NCBI GenBank assembly: GCA_016584305.1
Contig: JACEEZ010013541.1
Coordinates: 104,501 to 168,500, forward strand
Length of the DNA stretch: 64,000 nt
Reading direction: 5' to 3'
Source: Chionoecetes opilio
Lineage: Eukaryota > Arthropoda > Malacostraca > Decapoda > Majidae
Position numbers and translations under genes: made by a program. The notes under the pieces are model-generated. The model ran no database searches. It was not told the origin of the DNA and was given only the letters and a program-made list of their open reading frames with translations. The stretch's first letter is position 1. The number at the start of each line of letters is the position of its first letter. Shown piece by piece: positions 33,988-42,132 of this stretch.

Positions 33988-35098
33988 TGGACCCATTTAC
34001 TCTACTTGAGGTAAGGATTGATTTGACATCTTCAAGCCTCATATAGTTGGGCAGTGATGTTGATTTTTCTATGTGAACAGTATTTTTGATGATACAGCCA
34101 ATTTAAGTACAGGAAAATGTATACGCTCTAAAACGACTGGCGCCATGTTGTGACGTCACTAGCTTAGACAACAGAGCAAAACAGCTGTAAAGCGGCCGCT
34201 ACTATTATGTACTACCTACTAATACACCAACTTGCATTACCCCTACTACCGCAAGATGACCAGTAATCCTCCTTCAAGTGATGTAGTAGGTATTCACTGT
34301 GTTTGTGAATATGTAAGTTGTAGTTTATAAGGAAAAAGTGGATAGACAGAGATAAGTGGCCCGTGACACCTGACAAGTGACGACTTCTGGGATCGGCATT
34401 CCTTATAGGGAGCTTAAATGAACCTGCAATGACATGTAAAGCTAGACAGATAGACGAACTCATAGAGGAACAGGTAGAAATGTATGACTTTCTTTCCCCA
34501 CATAAGCAAAACATACACCCTTCGTCACTCTACTCACCACTACAACCTTTACTAACCATACATTTCTACCTGTTCCTCTATGAGTTCGTCTATCTGTCTA
34601 GCTGTACATGTCATTGCAGGTTCATTTAAGCTCCCTATAAGGAATGCCGATCCCAGAAGTCATCACTTGTCTGGTGTCACGGGCCACTTTGCTCTGTCTA
34701 TCCACTTTTTCCTTATAAACTACAACTTACATATTCACAAACACAGTGAATACCTACTACATCACTTGAAGGAGGATTACTGGTCATCTTGCGGTAGTAG
34801 GGGTAATGCAAGTTAGTTAGGTTAGTAAAATAAAACTATAATTTGCGGTTTGCTGAGCCAAAACAAGCCGATCAGCTGATCAGGCGAGATCTGAGTCTGC
34901 AGTTACTACGTCACAACCAATCACAGCGCGTTCCGCCGTGTTGTGATATTTTGGCCCCAAAAAGGCCATATATTTCATTTATGGTGCATTTCTCAGCAAA
35001 AAGAATATGAGTACAGTGATATGTAGCCTATATTGCACCCAAAGCTTTATAATACTCCGTGTTTTAGGTGTGAGTAAATGGGTCCATTATCAAATTTA
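33988..35098. mobile_element. Possible TIR element within the hAT-like element
   Basis: TGGACCCATTTACTC at about 33988 and GAGTAAATGGGTCCA near 35084 are perfect 15-bp inverted repeats. No target duplication was recognised. It could equally be a chance or subterminal repeat of the surrounding element. Confidence 0.4.
34225..34815. repeat. Inverted repeat, arms ~255 bp, spacer ~80 bp
   Basis: The arms 34225-34480 and about 34562-34815 are reverse complements with few differences: cttgcattacccctactacc at one end, agacagatagacgaactcat near the loop. The short open frames in the two arms are mirror images and carry no evidence of coding. Confidence 0.9.
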
Positions 35099-35731
35099 GT
35101 TAATATGGTATGATGCATGGTATAACTCTATTAATTTATGTGTCATGTAATTAAAGCTTGATTCTACTTTCTTCTCTTTTTTGGGCCTCAAAATTACCCT
35201 GGAACTGATTAATTTTCAAAATTACCCCCCGACCCCACAGCTGGATAGGCTCGCTGCGCTCGCCCATCACCACTCCGGGGCTAAAGCCCCCCCAAATTTG
35301 TTTTCCTGGTGACGCCACTGGGGAGGCATGCAGTTCGCAAGTTCAGAAGAGCAGTGAGCATGAAAATAACGGTAGAGGAGAGCAAGAGAAGCAACATTGC
35401 GGTGGTGATTTAAAGATTGAAGACAGTCAGTCAGAAGAGGAGTTAATTGAGACGAAAAGCTTTGACTCAACCCTGTTTAGAAGAGCTGTATGAGTGGATC
35501 CTCCCCAAACATGTGAGACATACTCCATACATGGGCGGATAAGGCCCCTGTAGAGAGCAAGCAATTGGGAGGAATCAAAGCCGCGAGCCTGAAACCCGCG
35601 AGTATGAAGGGTTTATTGTATAATATAAACAGTACATCAGACTTACAGAATTGTACTATTTTTTCTTAAGGAGGAGGAGTACGAGGAGGAAGAAAAGGAA
35701 GAGGAGGATGGACGCCAACATATACACAATC

Positions 35732-36930
35732 AATCAATCAATCAATCATTGGGGGCATACACCGGGGGGCACGTCTCCTCGCCCACCCTACGACGCCACT
35801 CCCAGGGATCACCAGGCGTGAGTTCCCATGCAGGCTCCCTTCCTATACCAAGCAACTCTCAACAGGAAACATCAACTTGCCCCAGCCACGAACCTTGTGG
35901 GCGGGGCACCCTTGGACTCTTCCACGCCGAATTGTCTCTTACAGATACAACCCAATGGGAAGGATCGGTTTCAGGGTAGCGTGCCACATGTCCATATAGC
36001 CGAAGTTGGCGCTGACGGACTATGCAGGTAATGGGCCTCGATTCAGTCCCATGGTGCAATCGCTGATGTGACACGTAATCATCCCAGCGATACCCAATGA
36101 TTCTGCAAAGACACTTATTATCAAAGGCATCGATTCGCCTCTTCAAGTCACTATTTAGTGTCCATGCCTGACATCCATAGAATTAGACAGAGATCACAAG
36201 CGACTTGGAGATCCACATCTTCGTCCTTCTGCACAGGTACCGACAACACCAAATACTCGTGCTAAGCAAGTCCATAACACTGTGGGCATAACACACTGAC
36301 CCGCCGTCATTATGGACTGCGCTACCAAGGTATGTAAAACTTTCCAAGATCTCAACGTCCTCGCCGCACGCATGAACAGACTGTACTGTTTCGTCTAGTA
36401 AGCCTCCAAACACCTGGACCTTGGTCTTGAGCCAGAAGACCTCAAGTCCCAAAGGCTTTGCCCCCTCGTGTAGCGCCTCGAGAGCCATCACCAGGACCTC
36501 CAGCAACTCAGCAAGGATTACTGCATCATCGGCAAAAACAAGATCAGTGATCTTGGTGTTGCCGAGGGATGCTCCACAATCTCTTTGATCTACAACTTTG
36601 CCCAATACCCAGTCCATACAAGTGTTGAAAAGAGATGGGGCAAGGATGCACCCTTGTCTCACTCCTGTATTCACAGGAAAAAAGCTGGATACACCTGCCC
36701 CACATTTCACAGCTCAGTCCCAGAATACAGGCCAGTCATCAAACCAATAGTCCTTGCAGGAAACCATGCAAAGTCGCAAGAGATCCCAGAGTGACTCACG
36801 ATGCACTGAGTCGAACGCCTTCTAGAGATCAAAATAGGCTGCAAGCATCCCCTGTCGAAACTCACGTCGGCGTTCCACCAGGACACAAAGTGCTAGGATA
36901 TAGTCCGTTGTTGACTTACCAGGCGTGAAT
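35732..36930 (-). pseudogene. RTE-like LINE, copy A (3' part of RT and C-terminus)
   Basis: On the minus strand the copy starts at about 36930 (FTPGKSTTDYIL, then DLxKAFDSVHRESL-like) and goes on through TGVRQGCILAPSLFNTCMDW and LVFADDAVILAE. It then runs through QVFGGLLDETVQSVHACGED, FTYLGSAVHNDGGS, RQRQLRLYGHVARYPETDPS and a Pro/Arg-rich end. A deletion near 36295 removes about ten residues that copy B has, and several frameshifts break it. The 3' end is tccattga-type repeats (plus strand caatcaatcaatcaatcatt, 35731-35750), a short microsatellite tail as in RTE-clade elements. It is 5'-truncated at about 36928 by comparison with copies B and C. Confidence 0.9.
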
Positions 36931-37709
36931 GTACACACATATACACTATACCTACATACAAGTCACATATGCAAATACCTCATTCCACCTTTCCTTAAGA
37001 GTGCTCCATGATCAGAGACAGTAAGGATAAAAGTGACATGCCTGATTAAGGATTAACATTTATCAAAGTCTAGTCACCAGCTTTATCCCTATTAAACATA
37101 TGACAGGTACTGTATGTTTACACAAGACTGTGATCCTATTTTAAACATGCCTTTCACCAAATAATGAGATTCCCAAGGTTTAAAGATGCATAATAGTAAA
37201 ATCTTGTTGGGGTTTGAGAAGGTAGCCAGAACTTACAGTACAATATTCTCTTGCATTAGCGGATTTAGGGAGAGGCCGAGTAGACCATGGCCAAGGGCCA
37301 CACACCCAGCTTTTGTCAGAAATGACTGCAGGTGGTTGAGTAACATAAAATTGACAAAACAAATGTCTCGAGTTAAGCAGGAGCCATAGTGAAGTTGTCG
37401 CCAATTTCAAATGATAAAGTGTACAATAAAATTTGATATCATATCCCTATCATCCCCATCCACCCTATCATAGTTTTTAGGTTTAAATTCGTTTTTTTAT
37501 TGCACTAACACTTTCAAGGCACATTTTTATATTGAAATTTATTTGCATTTATTTGCAAACCCTGCATACCTTTGCCAGTTACTGACTCTTCTGCCAGTTG
37601 GTCCAAATACCAGACTTAACCAGACTCCAAATTATTTTTGTTAACATAATATGAAAAAAATATTGACATTGATAAAATTGTTGGAAACCCACTGCCACCT
37701 TACACTGGC
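36931..37709. other. Unique region, no gene recognised
   Basis: AT-rich DNA with short open frames on both strands at 37180-37410 that show no domain. No repeat family was recognised. Confidence 0.5.
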
Positions 37710-37713
37710 TTAA

Positions 37714-38512
37714 GGCGTGGCCACCGAGATGATAAGGCCTGGTGGATCGCCCATGACGTCACACCATAAGGATACAACCCGCTCCATTCCCCGTACAAGT
37801 TTACCTACCTAATATAATGTTTATCAGTATAAAAGATATACTGTTATCTTCGGAAATGTTTGTTCTATAATATTATCAAATAAAAAACCGTAAAACACAC
37901 AAAGAAAATGCCATTATGAAACTTTCAAGAAATATGCATCAACTTAAACTCTTCGCCATTTAATATTTTGCTCGCAAACATTTTACATGGAGAATATCAA
38001 TAGAAGCGGAGTTTAATTAGCTTTCCATTGATATATTTCGTTTAGTGATAAATGAATTAGCGGCATGCATAAATTAGCGTTAACTAAATAAATAACATCA
38101 TGAAATCGGGTAATTTACTCGATTTCATGATGTTATTTATTTAGTTAACGCTAATTTATGCATGCCGCTAATTCATTTATCACTAAACGAAATATATCAA
38201 TGGAAAGCTAATTAAACTCCGCTTCTATTGATATTCTCCATGTAAAATGTTTGCGAGCAAAATATTAAATGGCGAAGAGTTTAAGTTGATGCATATTTCT
38301 TGAAAGTTTCATAATGGCATTTTCTTTGTGTGTTTTACGGTTTTTTATTTGATAATATTATAGAACAAACATTTCCGAAGATAACAGTATATCTTTTATA
38401 CTGATAAACATTATATTAGGTAGGTAAACTTGTACGGGGAACGGAGCGGGTTGTATCCTTATGGTGTGACGTCACGGGCGATCCACCAGGCCTTGTCTCT
38501 CGGTGGTCTCGC
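37714..38512. mobile_element. 799-bp near-perfect hairpin element flanked by TTAA
   Basis: The two ~395-bp arms are almost identical reverse complements around an 11-nt loop at 38109-38119 (ggtaatttact). The ends are GGCGTGGCCACCGAGA and, reverse-complemented, GCGAGACCACCGAGAG. TTAA lies directly outside both ends (37710-37713 and 38513-38516), which fits piggyBac-type insertion. A TGACGTCA palindrome sits in each arm (37754-37761 and 38467-38474). There is no coding frame. A diverged half copy lies at 12736-13091. Confidence 0.93.
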
Positions 38513-38626
38513 TTAAGGCCTCGCATCCCCTAAATCTGCCACAGTTTTCATGTACTCTAGAGGAGTTAAAAGACAATTGCAAGACTGATCATAATCAGTT
38601 CATGAATGTCAATGACAGCATGATTA

Positions 38627-38697
38627 CATAAAAACATAAGAAAATAAGGAAGCTAAAAGAGGCCGTGATACCTACACGTGGTTGTTACTTAACACTA
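38627..38697 (-). repeat. LINE 3'-tail fragment (left of the Tigger-like element)
   Basis: The sequence (acataagaaaataaggaagc…acctacacgtgg…ttacttaacac) matches the tail at 15062-15125. Its continuation, TAcctacatccaccttt, is found beyond the inserted element at 42115-42132. Confidence 0.85.
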
Positions 38698-38792
38698 CAC
38701 ACAAACTTCGATTTCTCGGACCTCCATTTCCCGGATATCGGATTTGCCGGATAAAATCCGAGGTTCGGGGATATGTCAGTCTCGGATTATTA

Positions 38793-38793
38793 T

Positions 38794-38827
<34 letters not shown>
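38793..38827. repeat. T tract
   Basis: About 35 T with a leading (att)n. It may be a poly-A tail of a lost minus-strand insert, or slippage. Confidence 0.85.
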
Positions 38828-38830
<3 letters not shown>

Positions 38831-38904
38831 GCCTGTCCTGTTCGTAAATTGACAAAGTTGTCCGGCGGTCCGAGCGTCTCCTGTCACCCCTGGTCAGTGT
38901 CCGC

Positions 38905-39705
38905 ACCTCCCGCCAGGTGGCAGCATGCTCAGGGGTCGTATTGTTTACATTTGGGCACACGACACTCACAGTTCACCTGCACCGCCTCCGTCAGTCCCCT
39001 GACTCCCACTGCCCCTGGTGCAGGAACATCTCTGAGACTATTGAACACTTTCTGCTGCCTCCCGCCAGGTGGCAGCATGCTCAGCAGTCGTATTGTTTAC
39101 ATTTGGACACACGACACTCACAGTTCACCTGCACAACCTCCGTTAGTCCCCTGACCCCCACTGCCCCTGGTGCAGGAACGTCTCTTGAACTATTGAACAC
39201 TTTCTGCTGCCTCCCGCCAGGTGGCAGCATGCTCAGCGGTCGTATTGTTTACATTTGGGCACACGACACTCACAGTTCACCTGCACTGCCTCCGTTAGTC
39301 CTCTGACCCCCACTGCCCCTGGTGCAGGAACGTCTCTTGAGACTATTGAACACTTTCTGCTGCCTCCCGCCAGGTGGCAGCATGCTCAGCGGTCGTATTG
39401 TTTACATTTGGGCACACGACACTCACGGTTCACCTGCACAGCTTCCGTTAGTCCCCTGACCCCCACTGCCCCTGGTGCAGGAACATCTCTTGAGACTATT
39501 GAATACTTTCTGCTGCCTCCCGCCAGGTGGCAGCATGCTCAGCGGTCGTATTGTTTACATTTGGGCACACGACACCCACGGTTCACCTGCACGGCCTCCG
39601 TTAGTCCCCTGACCCCCACTGCCCCTGGTGCAGCAACGTCTCTTGAGACTATTGAACACTTTCTGCTGCCTCCCGCCAGGTGGCAGCATGCTCAGCGGAC
39701 GTAAA
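38905..39705 (+). repeat. 153-bp tandem repeat with a LINE-type zinc-knuckle motif
   Basis: The landmark cagcatgctcag occurs at 38921, 39073, 39225, 39378, 39531 and 39684, spacings of 152-153 bp. In one frame each unit encodes SHCPWCRNISETIEHFLL or the equivalent, like the CxxC…EHxLL segment near the C-terminus of many LINE proteins. The expected final His/Cys part is replaced by PPARWQHAQ. The later units are 153 bp (51 codons), so long frames stay open, but the motif shifts frame at the 152-bp units. I infer a captured LINE fragment that amplified in tandem, not a gene. Confidence 0.85.
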
Positions 39706-39736
39706 AAATCGCGGCGGGGTAGTTGATATTTGTGGT

Positions 39737-41971
39737 TCAATCAATCAATCGTTGGGGGCATACGCCGGGGGGCGCGTCGCCTCGCCCACCCTACGACGCC
39801 ACTCCCGGGGGTCACCACGCGCGAGTTCCCATGCAGGCTCCTTTCCCATACCAAGCAGCTCTCGACAAGAAACATCAACTTGCCCCAGCCACGAGCCTTG
39901 TGGGCGTCCCCTTGGCCTCCTCCACGCCGGATTGTCTCTTACAGATACAACCCGATGGGAAGGATCAGTTTCAGGGTAGCGTGCCACATGCCCATATAGC
40001 CGAAGTTGGCGCTGACGGACTATGCAGGTAATAGGCCTCGATTCAGTCTCACGGTGCAATCGCTGATTTGACACGTAATCACCCCAGCGATACCCCATGA
40101 TTCTGCGAAGACACTTATTACCAAAGGCATTGATTAGTCTCTTCAAGTCACTATTTAGTGTCCATGTCTCACAACCATAGAGTAAGACAGGGATCACAAG
40201 CGACTTGAAGATCCGGATCTTTGTCTTCCTGCACAGGTACCGACAACGCCAAATACTCCCGCTGAGCGAGTCCATAACACCGTGGGCTATGCCAATCCGC
40301 CGTAAGGCTTCTTGACGTGACCCGCCGTCATTATGGACAGCGCTACCAAGGTATGTAAAACTTTCCAAGATCTCAATGTCCTCGCCACATGCATGAACAG
40401 ACTGTACTGCTTCATCTAGTAAGTCTCCAAACACCTGGACCTTGGTCTTGAGCCAGGAGACCGCAAGTCCCAAAGGCTTTGCCTCCTCGTGCAGCGCCTC
40501 GAGAGCCATCACCAGGACCTCCAGCGACTCAGCAAAGATTACTGCATCATCGGCAAAAACAAGATCAGTGATCTTGGTGTTGCCGACGGATGCTCCACAA
40601 TCACTTTGATCTACAACCTTGTCCAATACCCAGTCCATACAAGCGTTGAAAAGTGATGGGGCAAGGACACACCCTTGCCTCACTCCTGTATTCACAGGAA
40701 AGAAGCTGGATACACCTGCCCCACACTTCACAGCACTCTCAGTCCCAGAATACAGACCAGTTATCAAACCAATAGTCTTTGCAGGAATCCCTCGAAGTCG
40801 CAGAAGATCCCAGAGTGACTCACGATGCACTGAGTCAAACGCCTTCTTGAGATCAACATAGGCTGCAAGCATCCCCTGTCGAAACTCACGTCGGCGTTCC
40901 ACCAGGACACGAAGCGCTAGGATACGGTCCGTTTTTTAATTACCAGGCGTGAACCCAGACTGCTGAGGTATCTGATGCTTCACCAGATGACTGCGAATCC
41001 GTGTCAGCAATAGATGGGCAAGCACCTTGCCTGGTACGCTGAGCAGTGTAATACCGCGGTAATTGTTGCAGTCCTGACGGTCCCCTTTCCCTTTCCAGAT
41101 AGGGACGACCAGCCCCCTTTTCCAGTCAGGAGGAATGGTACCTGATTGCCACACGGCAGTCAGGACAGCATGCAACCCGCGGATCATGGACTCACCCCCA
41201 GCTTTGAGGAGCTCCGCACTGATATTACAAACACCAGCTGCCTTTCCACCCTTCAACTTTGCTACAGCCTCTCTGACTTCGTCAAGAGAGGGTGCGGTTT
41301 CGTCAATGGGAGGATCGGCATCCACTGCCTGTAACCCAGTGGTGTGAAGCTGCTCAGTTGGAGGGTCCACCGTGAACAACTGCCCAAAGTACTCAGCCCA
41401 ACGAGCCATCTGCCCATCCATGTCCGACACGAGGCGCCCATCTGCTGTTCGAATAGCACTCGCCCGAGAAGGAGACTTGGAACGGAGCTTCTTCAGGGCT
41501 CGGTAGGCGGGTCGGAGGTCATTAGCGTTCAAATGACCCTCGACATCCTCAGCGAGACTCCTGACATACCTCTCCTTGTCTCTCCTCAGGAGGGTTCTAG
41601 TATGGCGTGACAGAGCCCTGTGCTGGTCCCGGTTCCCAGCCAGCCTGGCAGCGCGACTCTCCTCGATTTTCTCCAGCGTCTCCGTCGAGACAAAACCACG
41701 CCTTGACCTCGGGCGCTCCCCAATACACTCCTTGGCAGCCTGTAGAGTTTCACGTTTGAAGGTATCCCACAGTTCTACAGGATCCCCGAGAGCACCGAGC
41801 ACATCAAACCGATTTGAGACTGCCACCGCATACTCATGAGCACATGTCAAGTCCTTCAGTTTCTCAAGATGAAACACAGTATGGTTACCTCTTGAGATTC
41901 TTCTGGACTTGACATGAACCTTAAGTGTAGCAACAACAAGTCTGTGATCTGTTCCAAAGAACTCAGCACTA
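39737..41971 (-). pseudogene. RTE-like LINE, copy B: RT ORF with one stop codon
   Basis: One minus-strand frame runs from the 5' truncation at 41971 (EFFGTDHRLVVATLKVH, the end of the endonuclease) to the stop at 39745, about 740 codons, with a single TAA at 40936-40938. Order: linker (RRGFVSTETLEKIEESRA), KLKGGKAAGVCNISAELL, IPPDWKRGLVVPIWKGKG, NNYRGITLLSVPGKVLAHLL and SGFTPG, then the stop. After it come YVDLKKAFDSVHRESL (about 40860), TGVRQGCVLAPSLFNACMDW (40690), the catalytic FADDAVIF (40557-40534), FTYLGSAVHNDGGSRQEALR, RQRQLRLYGHVARYPETDPS and RGRPQGSWLGQVDV. The 3' end is ttgattgattga. Copy A has KSTT where copy B has the stop; three base differences sit within nine bases there. The enzyme would need an endonuclease, which is missing here. 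Confidence 0.93.
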
Positions 41972-42132
41972 TTTGCGGTTGCCGGACAGTAAATACTAGA
42001 GAAGGATAAACGTCCGGGGGTGGGTAATGGCATCGGACTGTTGCGATTCCCGGACTTTTGCGGTTCCCGGACCAGTGCTCCCCCCTATTAGTCCGGGAAA
42101 ATGAGGTTTGTGTGTACCTACATCCACCTTTC

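Larger units (their letters stand above)
32521..35320. mobile_element. hAT-like element, 2.8 kb, 8-bp near-perfect TSD
   Basis: The termini CAGTGGCGTCACC and GGTGACGCCACTG are perfect 13-bp inverted repeats. The flanking octamers are gggagaca (32513-32520) and gggaggca (35321-35328), matching at 7 of 8. The element splits a LINE frame cleanly. The interior holds a ~20-bp minisatellite, a smaller TIR element, and a 255-bp-arm inverted repeat. No transposase was recognised. Confidence 0.88.
32188..35583 (-). pseudogene. LINE C-terminal fragment split by a hAT-like element
   Basis: On the minus strand the right piece (35583-35321) reads LYRGLIRPCMEYVSHVWGG, RVESKAFRLI, a gap, then LQSLNHHRNVASLALLYRYF and HAHCSSELANCMPP. 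After the inserted element the left piece (32520-32306) continues with PRPRCTRLSTHSHL, NQYLYSFIPFTGKLWNSLP and YDLNLFKRRVTRHLPN. This is the typical C-terminus of a decapod LINE, with a 3' untranslated part and a poly-A tail. It is 5'-truncated and interrupted, so not functional. Confidence 0.85.
32021..35620. mobile_element. TA-flanked TIR element (pogo/Tc1-like), host of a nest
   Basis: The left end TACAATAAACCCTTCATGCT continues CGCGGG. The right end, reverse-complemented, is TACAATAAACCCTTCATACT then CGCGGG. TA at both ends fits Tc1/mariner-pogo insertion. Only short element sequence is left at each side (32021-32127 and about 35580-35620). Everything between is later insertions. Confidence 0.75.
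38696..42116. mobile_element. Tigger/pogo-like TIR element carrying a LINE copy
   Basis: The left end TACACACAAACTTCGATTTC continues TCGGAC. The right end, reverse-complemented, is TACACACAAACCTCATTTTC then CCGGAC. Internal ccggat/ccggac words near both ends are typical of Tigger-like MITEs. TA is duplicated: the flanks joined at one TA rebuild the LINE tail seen at 15120-15145 and 58490-58525. The interior holds a T tract, a 153-bp array and RTE-like copy B. Confidence 0.85.

Noticed and set aside
34212..34816. Mirror-image ~80-100-codon frames in an inverted repeat
   Set aside because: They are the same sequence read on opposite strands of a hairpin. The frame has no recognisable domain and the arms match equally at all codon positions.
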